Assembly (NCBI GenBank): GCA_903870275.1
Contig: CAIQCK010000045.1
Span: 1-64,000, forward strand
Reading direction: 5' to 3'
Length of the DNA: 64,000 nucleotides
Source of the DNA: an uncultured bacterium
GTDB lineage: Bacteria; Verrucomicrobiota; Verrucomicrobiia; CAIQCK01
The notes under the pieces are model-generated. The model was given only the letters and a program-made list of their open reading frames with translations, was not told the DNA's origin and ran no database searches. Below, piece after piece: positions 38,708 to 50,900 of the stretch (position 1 is its first letter; every line of letters starts with the position of its first letter). The translations under genes were made by a program, and so were the position numbers.

Positions 38708-39882
38708 GCTGGGAACTTTACTTCAGTCTCAGCGCGATGATGTTTCTCCAGTTTACGGTCTGGGGCGCTTGGGGACCGGTGTTGTCGGCGCACCTGCTCG
38801 GCCCGCTCCGCATGAACGCGAAGCAGACGGCGTGGATTTATGCAACGCTGCCCTTGGCGTGCATCCTCTCGCCGCTCGTGGCGGGCCAGATCGTGGATCG
38901 TTGGATGCCCACCGAGTGGTTTCTCGCCGGGGCGCACCTTGTCGGCGCCGTATGCCTGCTGGTGGCGGCGAAGCGGAGCACGTTCCGAGGCATGTTCGTG
39001 ACGATGGGCATCTATTCGCTGCTCTACGCGCCGACGCTGGCGCTGGTGAACTCACTGGCTTTCCATCATCTGCCGCATCCGGACACCGATTACTTCTGGG
39101 TCCGCGTGTGGGGCAGCGTGGCGTGGGTGCTCGTCGGCTGGCTCCTCGCGGGCTGGCGTCGCTGGGGCCGCTGGCAGGTGAAGGGCAGCGATGCGTTGAT
39201 GATGGCGGCGGTTTTCTCGCTTGTCATGGGTCTGTTTTCCCTGTCACTGCCGCACACGCCGCCGCGCGGCGCTCCCGATACGGTTTTGCCCGCGCTCAAG
39301 GCGCTGGGGATGCTGAAGCACGTTGATTTTGCCATCTTTCTGGTCATCTCATTCGTCGTCGGCACGCAGTTGCAGTTCTATTTCGTCGGCACGTCGCGGT
39401 TCCTGGAGGATATCGGCGTGGCGCCCAAAAACATTCCGGCGGCGATGACGCTCGCCCAGGTCGTTCAGGCGATCTCAATGGGCGCGATCGTGCCGTTCAT
39501 CCTGCCGCAGATCGGCTACGGCAAGACGCTCGCGCTGGGCATCCTCGCCTGGGCGTTCATGTATTTCGCGTATGCCCTGACGCGGCCGCGCTGGCTGGTG
39601 GTCGTCTCGATGATGCTGCACGGTTTTGCCTTCGCGTGCTTCTTCGACACGGCGTTCATCTACGTCAACCGGGTTTCGCCGCCCGACATCCGCGGCTCGG
39701 CCCAGTCGCTCTACTTCGTGGTCTATGGGCTGGGTCTGTTCGCCGGTACGCAATTCGCCGGCGCGATCATGGACTGGCTGCGTCGCGAGGGCCGGTTCCG
39801 TTGGCGGACGATCTTCGCAATCCCGTGCGTGCTGTTGACGTTGTGCGCGCTGGGTTGTCTGGCGGTTTTCAAAGGTAACTGA
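38704..39882 (+). CDS. MFS transporter (nucleoside:H+ symporter-like)
   Basis: MSWELYFSLSAMMFLQFTVWGAWGPVLSAHL...; PHPDTDYFWVRVWGSVAWVLVGW; 12-TM-like hydrophobicity. Confidence 0.88.
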   Translation: MSWELYFSLSAMMFLQFTVWGAWGPVLSAHLLGPLRMNAKQTAWIYATLPLACILSPLVAGQIVDRWMPTEWFLAGAHLVGAVCLLVAAKRSTFRGMFVTMGIYSLLYAPTLALVNSLAFHHLPHPDTDYFWVRVWGSVAWVLVGWLLAGWRRWGRWQVKGSDALMMAAVFSLVMGLFSLSLPHTPPRGAPDTVLPALKALGMLKHVDFAIFLVISFVVGTQLQFYFVGTSRFLEDIGVAPKNIPAAMTLAQVVQAISMGAIVPFILPQIGYGKTLALGILAWAFMYFAYALTRPRWLVVVSMMLHGFAFACFFDTAFIYVNRVSPPDIRGSAQSLYFVVYGLGLFAGTQFAGAIMDWLRREGRFRWRTIFAIPCVLLTLCALGCLAVFKGN

Positions 39883-39883
39883 C

Positions 39884-40675
39884 ATGGCATTGAACTGGGT
39901 CCGGGTTGAAAACTACGAAGCGATGAGCCGTCTCGCCGCCGAGCGTGCGTTCGACGCCATCGAGCAACGGCTCCGTGAGAACCACCCGATGCTCCTTGGC
40001 TTGGCGACCGGTAACACGATGCTTTCGCTTTACAAGCGGCTGGCCGGCATGCTCAACGGCCGCGGCTTCGATCTGTCGCAGTTGCACACGGTCAATCTCG
40101 ACGAATACGTGGGTGCGAACGGGCAATGGGTTTCCGCCGATCACCCGCTCAGCTACCGGGGCTACGTGCAGAAGAACTTTTTCAGCCGGCTCGATCTGAA
40201 GCTGGGGATGAATCGCGAGCACATCCACTTTCCGGATCCCACGCGCCCGGCCGCGATGGATGAATGGATTCGCAGCATGGGCGGGTTGGATTTCCAACTG
40301 CTGGGCATCGGTTTCAACGGCCACATCGGGTTCAACGAGCCCATGCCGGAGGCTGCGATCTCCGTGGAGGCGTTTGCCGCCTTGCCAAGCCGCGTCGTCG
40401 GTTTGACCGAGTTGACGATTGACACCAACGCGCGACTAACGGCTGCTGGCGATCACTCCAAGGTGCCGCGCCAGGCGGTTACGCTGGGAATGGAGGCAAT
40501 CCTCGCCGCCAAAGAGATCGTGCTGCTGGCGTGCTTCCCGCAACAGCGGCAGCCGCTCTGCAGGCTTCGACAGGGACGCGTGACGCCGGAACTTCCCGGC
40601 AGTTATCTCATCAACCACCCGAACGCCACGATCATCTACGCGGACGATCAGGTCGGGTTGGAGGAAGGACCCTAA
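39884..40675 (+). CDS. nagB: Glucosamine-6-phosphate deaminase-like
   Basis: LGLATGNTMLSLYKRL; TVNLDEYVG; LLGIGFNGHIGFNEP; GRVTPELPGSYLINHPNATIIYADDQ. Confidence 0.93.
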   Translation: MALNWVRVENYEAMSRLAAERAFDAIEQRLRENHPMLLGLATGNTMLSLYKRLAGMLNGRGFDLSQLHTVNLDEYVGANGQWVSADHPLSYRGYVQKNFFSRLDLKLGMNREHIHFPDPTRPAAMDEWIRSMGGLDFQLLGIGFNGHIGFNEPMPEAAISVEAFAALPSRVVGLTELTIDTNARLTAAGDHSKVPRQAVTLGMEAILAAKEIVLLACFPQQRQPLCRLRQGRVTPELPGSYLINHPNATIIYADDQVGLEEGP

Positions 40676-41514
40676 TGGGCGGGACTCTGCTCATTGGCTA
40701 CGATGTCGAACGGATCCCCGGCCGTGTGCCGGGCGAGAAATGGGTGGGCCAGCCCGTTCCGGAAAACGCGACCGATTTGTTCCTCGACCGCGTGCTGAAG
40801 ATTCATCGCGAGGTCGGCGTGCCGGCCACGATTTTCATCCTGGGCTGCAAGATCGAGCGCCATCTGGCGCAACTGGAAGCCTGCCTTGCGTCGGGCCTCT
40901 TCGAGATTGCCCAGCACACTCACGAACATTTTCCGCTGAAGACGGTGCTCGAAGAAAGCCCGGACAACGTTTATCTGCCGGGTCTGCCGTTTGATCGCAT
41001 CGAAGAGCAACTGGCCCGTCCGGTGGAGTTGCTCCGGCGGCACCTTGGCGTTCACTGCCGGGGTATCACGGCGCCTTATTCCTACTATCGCGGACTGGCC
41101 GATCGGCCGGACATTCTCCAACTCGTTGGCCGGCACGGAATGTCCTACGTCCGGTCCTATGGCCGCAACAGCCACGACTACTTTCCCCTTGGCTGGGACG
41201 TACAGCCGTTCCGGTATGCGCGGCAAGGTTTTCCTGATCTTCTCGAAATCCCGATGCAAGGATGGATTGACGCCCAATGGCGCCGCGAACACGGCTGGCA
41301 GAACTGGGCGGCCTATCACGAGTATTTGAGAACGCAGGTTGACCACGTCTCAACTGGCGGATGGTGTTGGTCGCATTGCCAACACGACTGGACGAGCGTC
41401 TTTTACGACGAACAGCTCACTTGGACACAGAAATTCTTGGAATACGCCGCCGGACGGCTGAAACTTCTGACTCACTTCGATTACTACCAACAGGTTTCGA
41501 CGAGAGAACGCTAG
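40675..41514 (+). CDS. Polysaccharide deacetylase-family protein
   Basis: GTLLIGYDVERIPGR...VPATIFILGCKIERHLAQLEACLASGLFEIAQHTHEHFPLKTV (NodB His-rich motif); ATG overlaps the nagB stop by 1 nt. Confidence 0.85.
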   Translation: MGGTLLIGYDVERIPGRVPGEKWVGQPVPENATDLFLDRVLKIHREVGVPATIFILGCKIERHLAQLEACLASGLFEIAQHTHEHFPLKTVLEESPDNVYLPGLPFDRIEEQLARPVELLRRHLGVHCRGITAPYSYYRGLADRPDILQLVGRHGMSYVRSYGRNSHDYFPLGWDVQPFRYARQGFPDLLEIPMQGWIDAQWRREHGWQNWAAYHEYLRTQVDHVSTGGWCWSHCQHDWTSVFYDEQLTWTQKFLEYAAGRLKLLTHFDYYQQVSTRER

Positions 41515-41618
41515 AATGACAAGAGTGATGACATTCCGCTCGTTGCTTTCCAGTCTCGCGTTGCCTGCGTAAGCCGTCCCGCGCTCGCTTCACCTATTCC
41601 GCAGTTGATGGAACTGTT

Positions 41619-41907
41619 CCCAACCATCGCCCCACGCATTCCCGCCGCGTTGGTGTTCAGGTCGTATCGCTATCACAAAGCCTTTTGGGAGGCGCGTGAC
41701 AAGGCGAAACTGGGCAAGGACGTCGTATTTCCACACGCTGCCGCACACTTTCGTTTCACGTTTGACGATGGCTGAGATATACGCACTGTGCAGGAACTGG
41801 CGGGACATAAAGGGATCAAAATGACGATGCGCCACGCACATCTTGTGCCAGAGCAAAAGCGACGAGCGATTGTTTTTTTCAAAACGCTTCGCCGTCTCGC
41901 TCATCAT
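41619..41907 (+). pseudogene. Degraded C-terminal fragment of a tyrosine recombinase (phage-type integrase)
   Basis: YHKAFWEARDKAKLGKDVVF | FHTLPHTFVSRLTMA (shifted frame) | DIRTVQELAGHKGIKMTMRHAHLVPEQKRRAIVFFKTLR; needs two compensating frameshifts; catalytic HxLRH reads HTLPH. Confidence 0.82.
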
Positions 41908-41989
41908 GCTGCGATGTATTTGAAGCCGAATGTTTGCTTGCACTGGTGCAAGACCGTCAAGGTGTCGGGTTGTAACCAGCTCCAGCCGC

Positions 41990-44900
41990 TTAGAGGCGGA
42001 TACGGACGCCCGCGCTCACGTAATTCAACTGGAAGTTGCTGCGGCCCACTTCTGTGTCGTAGTTGATGTACGTGCTGAGGTCTCGCGTCCATTGCACCGA
42101 CACGCCGACGCCCACCACCGCGCTGTCCACTCCCAACGCCGGCCCCTGCGTGCTGAAGATTCCTCCCGCCCCGTTCGCAAACCGCGAGTCCAGCGTCATG
42201 TCCGGATTCATATACTCGTGCCGCCATCCGGCGCGCAGTTCCGGCGTGAACTCGATGGTGTCCACTTTCGCCCGGTATTGCCAATGCGCTCCCACTTGCG
42301 AGTGCAAGGAATTGGCGCCGCTGGATTCGATGTGCAAGGGCGCCAGCGAACCGTTTTCGTCAAAGGCGTCAATGTTCACCCGCGTGTATTGCACCACCAT
42401 TTCCGGTCCAAATCGCCACGGTCCCTGCTCCCAATCGTAGCCGCCGCCGAGCAACCCCGACAACGTCCAGCCTTCCGTGGTGCCGGAAGCGATGCCTCCC
42501 AACGCCGACCGCCGCGTGTCGTAAACGTTGCAACCGCCGCCCACCATGCCCTCAACGTGCCAGGGGTCTTTCATCCAGACCGCATAGGCATTGCCTTGTG
42601 CGCCGTTGACGTTGATGCGCCCGCCGCCACCCAGATCCGAATAGCTGCTGGCGTAGCCCATCGACCCGCCAACCACCAGTTGATCGAACGGATAGGTGGA
42701 GCTGTCCGTCACGCGGCGGTCCGCTCCGACCGTGAGCCCGGCGCTGTTGATGTGGTAACCACTGGCATTTTGATCCCCCTGTACACCGAGGAACTGCCCC
42801 GCTCCTTCCACGAACACACCCCAGGGATTATCGGACGCCGGCCGCAACACGCCCGAATACAGCGTCCCCTGACTCATGGCCAGCATATCTTCCGCCGGCA
42901 GATTGGCCGCGAATTGCGGCAGGGCATTGAGTCCGTCCCGCGCGCCCGTGGGGTCGTACAGGCTCAAACCGCCGGCGTTGAAGCCGGTGCTGCCGCTTCG
43001 AAGCTGGCTGAGCCGGCTCTGCAGATTGTAGCCCTGCACGTCGGCGCTGGCAAAACCCATGCTGAACATCGGGACCAACTGTTGGGGCGAAATCAAATCG
43101 AAGGCGGTCGGCAACTGACCCACGCCGCCCGGCAGATAGTCGAGGAAATCCACCACGGCCTTCATGCGCGGGTCGTTGGCCGCCACATCGAGGTTGCGGG
43201 CCACCGCCTGCTGGTTCGGCGTCAGCGCATACGGCGAAAACGGCAGTTGCGACCACTGCAACGTCAGCGTCGTCGGCGTGTAGATCAGGTTCGTCAGCAA
43301 CAACACGCTCACGGGAGTCAACGTGTTCGTTCGGAACGCCGAGTCATCAAAAGTGGGATACGTTCCCACCAACCCGCCGGCGGCCACGAGCAGCGGCACT
43401 TGATCGCGATTCTTCGGTACATAGCCGCTATACGGCACCACCTTGAGCGTGCCGCCGGTAATGGTGGCCACGCCCGCAACATTGATCTGGTCGTAATCCA
43501 CACCCGCCGTTGCCGTCCCGCCAATTGCCAGTTGCAGCGTGCCTCCGCCCTGCGTGTAGGTGGCAAAATACATGATGGTGGGATCCGCCTTCAGCACGCC
43601 GCCGTTGAGGACCACAGGGCCGCTGCCCAAAGCAAAAGAGTTCTTTACCGCTTGCGTGCCGCCATTGATCCAAGTGCCGCCGCTATAGGAGTTGGAGGAC
43701 GTGAGCACCATCTCGCCCGGTCCATTCTCGATCAGCGAACCGCTGCCAGAGATGACATTACTCACCGTCATGATGGCGGTCGGGTTGAACACGAGTGTGC
43801 CATTGTTCGTGATCGCGCCGGTGCCCAGCCCGCCGCTGCTGGTCACCTGCAACTGGCCGCCGGGGTCAATTTCCGTGGAGGAGCTGATCAGGCTGCCGCT
43901 GTTGGAGAACACCGAGTTTGAACCGAGCTTGAAGGAGCCAAGCACCTGCACGGTGGCGCCGCTGCCGACGATGAGCTGATTGCTGATGCCCAGGATACCG
44001 ACGCTGAGGTTGCCCGTGTTCAGCCAGAGGGAATTGGTCCCCGCCACCGTGACGATGTTGCTGTTGGCGCCGGCTGCGTTGCCCACAACACCATTGGCGT
44101 TTATTACTTCAGCGCCGTTGGTGATGGTTAACTGGCTGCCCGAACCGGCACCGCCCACCCACAGGTCGCCGGCATTGGTCCAAACCGTGCCAGCGCCACT
44201 CACTGTGACCACTCCCGCCGCCCCTGACACTGCGCCGAGGATGGTCGTGCTGGTGTTGCCCGCGACGGGCACCACCGCATTGGTGCCACCAAGGATGTTC
44301 CATGTCGCCGTCTGGCCCGCCGTCGCGCCAATAATGAAGTTGCTGCCCGACGGCGCGACGATTTGCGAGCCGTTCAACGTGGTCAGCGTGCCGGAATTGA
44401 AGTTGAACACCGAGTTGGCCGCGCCGGCGCTGTTGTTGGTGGCATAGACATAGCCGGCCGTGATCTGGCCGCCGCTGAAGTTGAGCGTGCCGCCTCGCAC
44501 GTCGAGCGTGCCCGCGCCATTGCCGACGGCAAGGTTGCCACCGGAGACATTGATGAAGTTGCCGGTGGAGGTGGCAGCGAATCCCACAACGACATTCGAG
44601 GCCATCACGGTGCCGCTGTTGGTGATGGTCAACCCGCTGCCTGAGCCGGCACCGCCCACCCACAGGTCACCGGCGTTGGTCCAAACCGTGCCAGCGCCAC
44701 TCACCGTGACCACGCCCGCCGCCCCTGACACGCCGCCGAGGATGGTAGTGCTGGTGTTGCCAGCCACCGGCGCGACCACATTGGTGCCGCCGAGGATATT
44801 CCACGTCGCCGTCTGGCCCGCCGTCGCGCCAATAATGAAGTTGCTGCCCGACGGCGTGACGATCTGCGAGCCGTTCAGTGTGGTCAGCGTGCCGGAGTTG

Positions 44901-47900
44901 AAGTTGAACACCGAGTTGGTCGCGCCACCGGTGTTATTGGTGGCGTAAAACCAGTCGGCGGTGATCTGGCCGCCATTGAAGGTGAGCGCGCCGTTGTGCA
45001 CGTCAAGCGTGCCGGTGCCCGCGCCGTTGGTAGCGTAAAGATTGCCACCCGAGACGGTGATGAAGTTGCCCGTGGCCATGGCGTCGAATCCCACGATGAC
45101 GTTTGAAGCCGTCACTGTGCCACCGTTGGCAATGGTCAGACTGTTGCTTGAGCCCAAAGTGCCGACATCCAGTTCACCGCTAATGTTCAGCAACGATCCG
45201 GGGCCGGTCACGACCACCGTGTTGTTGCTGGCGGAACTGTTGTAACCGATGCAGGCGTTGGCGGCGAAGACTTGCCCGCTGTTGGAAATGGTCAGGCTGT
45301 TACTGGAGCCCAAAGTACCGATGTCCAATTCGCCGCTGATGCTCCAAAGCGATCCGGGGCCGGTCACGACCGCCGCGTTGTTGCTGACGGGACTGTAGAG
45401 ACCGATGCAGGCGCTGGCGGCGAAGACTTGCCCGCTGTTGGAAATGGTCAGGCTGTTGCCGGAGCCAAGGACACCAATAAACATCGCGTTACTGTTGCTC
45501 CATACTGAGCCGCCGCCGCTCACCACCGTCGAGTTGTTGTCACTGGCATAGCCGACGTAGCCGTTGGCGCCAAAGACCTGGCCGCCGTTGGTGACGGTCA
45601 GGCTGTTGCCGGAACCGTGCACGCCGATTTCCAGCGTGCCGCTGTTGCTCCAAACCGAGCCGGGATCGGTCACCAACACCCGGTTGTTGCTGGCGCTGGC
45701 GTTGTAGCCAATGAAACTCGAATAGCCGGCGACCTGGCCACCGTTGGCAATGGTCAGACTGTTGCTGGAGCCTGAGTATCCGATTTGGAATTGCGCTCCC
45801 AGACCCCCGACGCTCGAAGTCGGACTGTTCCATGCCGAACCGCTGCCGGTCACCAGCACGGCGTTGTTGCTGGCGGCGCTGCCGTAACCGATGATGCCGC
45901 CTCCCCCGTTGAAGACCTGGCCGCCATTGGTAATGGTCAGTGTGTTGCCGGCGCCGGCGTAACCTACATACAGGGAATTGTCGTTGCTCCAAACCGAGCC
46001 CGCACCGGTCACCAGCACGCTGTTGCCGTTGGCATCCGTGGTATAGCCGATGTTGCCGCCCGTGCTGGACACCTGGCCGCCGTTGGCGATGGTCATGCTG
46101 TTGCCAGAGTCGGAATAACCGACCGTGACCTGGCCGCTGTTGATCCACGCCGAATCGGAACCGGTGACGGTGACCGAGTTGTTGTTTGGGGTCCAGCCGC
46201 CGAAGCCGGCGACGCCGATGTTGGCGCCCGCGCTGAAGACCTGGCCGCCGTTGGCAATGGTCAGGCTGTTGCCGGAGCCGAAAAAGCCGACTTGCAACGC
46301 GCCGCTGTTGTTCCAAACCGAGCCTGGCCCTGTCACCAACACCGCGTTGTTGCTGGGACTTCCGCTATAGCCGATGTATCCGGTGTCGTTGAAAAGCTGG
46401 CCGCCGCTGGTCACAGTCAGGTTATTGCCGGAGCCGGAATAGCCAATATACAGCGCGCCGCTGTTGCTCCAGGTCGAGCCCGCTCCAGTGATCAACACGC
46501 TGTTGTTGCTCGCCGTCGCGCCGTAACCCACATAGCCGTCGCCAGCGCCCAGAACCATGCCGCCGTTGGTAATCGTGAGCTGGCTGAATGCTCCCGTATT
46601 CCCCACCGTCAACAATCCGTTGAGCACTCCGCCCGATACCGTCAATGCTCCTCCGTTGTCGTTGATGAAATTGGTCAGGTTGGCCACGCCGCCCGATATC
46701 GTCCACGTCCCGAAGTTGGTCGCCACGCCCACGTCTTGCTCGCCGCCGCTCTGCACCACGCGGCCGCCGGCCTCGTTCAGAAACACGCCCGCCATGTTCG
46801 TGCCACCGCTGATGGTCAGCAACCCGGTGTTGTCCACAAAGGCCGGATCGAATATCCCTCCACTCTGGTTGAATGTCCCCGCGTTGATCAGTTGCACCGG
46901 CACCGCCGCATTGCCCGCCAGCAGATTGAACGTCCCGCCCGCAGCGTTGGTCATCGCGCCAGCGACACTCAGCGATCCGCCGTTCATCGTAAAATTGCCC
47001 GCATTGACCAACACCTGGTCGGTCAGGCTGCCGCTGTTGATCAACGTTCCGCCCGCCGCCACGTTGAGGACACCGATGCTTGCTGTTCCCGCATTGCTGA
47101 GTGTCCCCAACGACGACACATTGAAAGTTCCGCCGCCGTTCAGCACGCCGCCGCTCATGTTGATGAAGTTGGTCAGGTTGGCCGCGCCGCCGGTGATCGT
47201 CCACGTCCCGAAGTTGGTCGCCACACCCACGTCCTGTTCGCCGCCGCTCTGCACCACGCTGCCGCTGACTTCGTTCACAAAGGCCACCGATATGTTCGTG
47301 CCGCCGCTGAGTTGGACACTGCCGAAGTTGTCGAAAAGATTTGGATCGAAGACGCCGCCTGTTTGCAGGAAGACGCCCAGGTTGGTCATTGTCGTAACCG
47401 TGACCACGCCGCCGGTCACCGCGAAGACGCCCTGATTTTGCATCCCCGGCATGATCAAGTTGCCGTTGTTTATCAACAGTGCGTTGGTGCCCAGATTGAA
47501 CGTGCCCAGCACCTCCACCGTGCCGCCACTGCCAATAAACAATTCGTTGCTTACGCCTTGAACGCCGAAGTAGAGATTGCCGGTGTTGAGCCACAACGAG
47601 CCGGCTCCTGCCACCACCACGACGTTGCTGTTGGCCCCGATGTTGTTGCCGACGTAACCGTTTACATCCACCACCCGCCCGCCATTGGTGATCGTCAACG
47701 TGTTGCCCGAGCCCCAATTTCCCACAAAGAGATTGTTGGTGCTGGTCCACACGGAACCCGCGCCTGTGACCAGGACTGAGTTCGTGCTGCCCGCCGTCAC
47801 CGGGTCCACGTAGCCGTTGCCGTCCACCACCGCCCCGCCGTTGCTAATGATCAACTGATTGCCAGAGCCGCCAAAACCCACGTAAAGATCGGTGGTGTTG

Positions 47901-50900
47901 CTCCACAGCGAACCCGCGCCGGTCACCAGCACCGTATTGTTGCTGGCGCCGGCGTTGTTCCCGATGATGCCGCTGCCACTGAAGACCTGGCCACCATTGG
48001 TAACAATCAGGCTGTTTCCGGAGCCTGAGTTGCCCACAATCAAATCGCCGCTGTTGCTCCACACGGAACCGACGCCGGTGACCAGGACGGTATTGTTGCC
48101 AGCCACGCTCGCGTTGCCCACGTAACCTGTGAGGTCAAGCACGTGGCCTCCATTGGCAATCGTCAGATTATTGAAAGAACCCGTTTCGCCCACAGACAAG
48201 GTGCCGTTGTTGTTCCAAAGGGAACCGGCACCGGTCACCAGAACCGAGTTGTAAACGGCGCTGGTGGACCTGCCGATGTAGGCGGAAGTGTCAAACACCT
48301 GGCCGTTGCTGTTAATCGTCAAACTGTTGGCAGAGCCATTCAGCCCGATTTGAACAAAGCTGTTGTTGCTCCAGAGCGAACCGGCACCGGAGACCAGAAT
48401 GCTGTTGTTGTTGGCGGATGTGCTGTAGCCGATGGTGGCGGAACCGTTGAAAACTTGAGCGCCGTTGATCACGGCAAGACTGTTGGAGGATCCGTTGAAA
48501 CCCACGTTCATGCCGGCACTATTGCTCCATACCGTTCCGATCCCATTCACCTGGACGATGTTATTACTGGAAGCGCTGCCGAATCCGACATAGCTGATGG
48601 TATCCAGAACCCTGCCGCCGCCGGTAATGGTCAGGTTGTTGGAGGCGCCGGAGGTGCCGACGTAAAGAGTGCCGGTATCATTCCAAAGCGAGCCAACGCC
48701 GCTCACGGCGACCGAGTTGTTGCTGGATGCGTTGTTGTAGCCCCCGATCCAGGCGCTTCCACTATCCACTTCGCCGCCATTCACAATGCTTAGGCTGTTG
48801 CCCGCGCCATTGTTGCCGATATACAGAGTGCCGCTGTTGGCCCAGAGGGAACCCGCGCCGGTCACCAGCACGGAGTTGTTGTTGGCGCCGGCCGCGCTGC
48901 CGACATTGCCGGTCGCACTGAAAACCTGCGCGCCGCCGGCTATCGTTAACGAGTTGAACGATCCGCTGTTGCCCACAAACAACACGCCGCTGTTGCTCCA
49001 AACCGAGCCGGCACCCGTCACGAGCACGGAGTTGTTGCTCGCCATGACGCCGTAGCCAAGATAGCCGTTAAAATCCACGGCTTGGGCGCCATTGCTAATG
49101 AGCAACTGGTTGCCGGAACCAACTCCTCCCACCTGGAGGTTGCCATTGGAACTGACCCATGCCGTCCCCGGCCCCACCACGTTCACCACGCTCGTCACGC
49201 CCGTCGCGCTGCCCAACACCGTGGCGCCTGCCGTGCCCGCCCAACTGACGGAGTTCGTGCCGCCAAGCATGTTCCACGTCGCCGTCTGCCCCGGTGTGGC
49301 ACCAATGAGGACATCGCTGCCACCCGGCGCGACGATCCCCGAACCGTTCAGCGTGGTCAGCGTGCCGGAGTTAAAGTTGAACACCGAGTTGGTTGCGCCG
49401 GCGGTGTTGTTGGTGGCGTAAAAGTAGTTGGCGGTGATTTGACCGCCGTTGAAAGTGAGCGTTCCGTTCCGCACGTCAAGCACTCCGTTCGACACCGTGT
49501 TCGTGGCGTAAAGGTTGCCACTCGAAACCGTCACGACATTGCCCGTGGAGGTTGACGAAAAGCCCAGGGTGACGTTGGAGGCAATCACGGTCCCGCTGTT
49601 GCTGATAATCAAACGGTTGCTGCCGCCGTCCAAGCCTACATCGAGGTCCGACGTGTTCAGCCAGAGCGACCCCGAACCAGTCACCAACGCCGTATTGTTA
49701 CTGGAAGTGATGTCGTGACCCAGGTAGCCGATCCAGTCAACCACTCTCCCGCCGTTGGCAACAGTCAGGCTGCCGCCGGAGCCGCCGTAACCGACAAACA
49801 TAGAGCCTGTGTTGGTCCACAACGAGCCGGCACCCGTCACGAGAACCGAATTGTTGCTGGAACCGCTGTATAAGCCGATGTCGCCGCGCCAACTGATGAC
49901 CTCGCCGCCAGCGGCGATAGTGAGTTGGTTGCTGGAGCCATAAACACCGATCTGTGCCGCTTTGTTGTTGTTGTTCCAAAGCGAACCGGGGCCGGTCACC
50001 AAGACGGAGTTATTGCTCGATCCGCTACCGTAGCCGATGTAGCCGTCCTGATTGACCACCTGGCCGCCGTTGGAAATTGTCAGGCCGTTGCCGGAGCCGG
50101 AGTTGCCCACATACAAAAAGCTGCTGTTGCTCCAGACCGATCCAATGCCGGACACCAGCACGGTATTATTGGAGCTGGCGGTTGCGTTGCCCACGTAACC
50201 CGTGGGGTTCAACACCTGGCCGCCGTTGGCAATCGTCAGAGTGTTGAAAGAACCCGTGTCGCCCACATACAGCGCAACGCTGTTGCTCCAGAGCGAGCCT
50301 GATCCCGTGACCAACACCGAGTTGTAAAAGGCACTGGTGGATTTACCGATGGAAGCCACAGTGCCAAACACCTGCCCGCTGTTGGAGATGGTCAGGCTGT
50401 TGTCCGCGCCGTTAAGACCGATTTCAATCGGACTGCCGTTGCTCCAGATGGAGCCACTCCCCGTGACCCCAATGCTGTTGTTGCTGGCGCCGCTGTTGTA
50501 GCCGACGTGAGCGAAGCCGTTGAGCAGTTGCGCGCCGCCGGAGACGGTCAGACTGTTGGAGGAACCGTTGAAGCCAAAGTTCATGCCGCCGCTGTTGCTC
50601 CAGAGCGATCCGACGCCGTTGATGGCGATGCTGTTGTTGCTGGAAGCATTGTTGAAACCGATGTAACTGATGTAGTCATACACCTGCCCACCGCTGGCAA
50701 CGGTCAGGCTGTTGGATCCGACCGTGGCGCCGACGTAGAGACTGGCGCTGTTGGTCCAAATCGAGCCAGCGCCGGTGACAAGAACCGAGTTGTTGCTGGC
50801 GGTCCCGCTGTAGCCGCCGATGTAGCCGTTCACCGCGGCGACCCGGCCGCTGTTGGAAATGACCAGGCTGTTGCCCGCACCATTGTTACCGACGTAAAGA

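Noticed and set aside
26696-41514. Reading the cluster as a sulfoquinovose (sulfo-EMP) operon
   Set aside because: Only the PfkB kinase hints at this; IolB, FGGY kinase, FAD oxidase/Fe-S and NagB do not fit a known SQ pathway. Kept only as a test.
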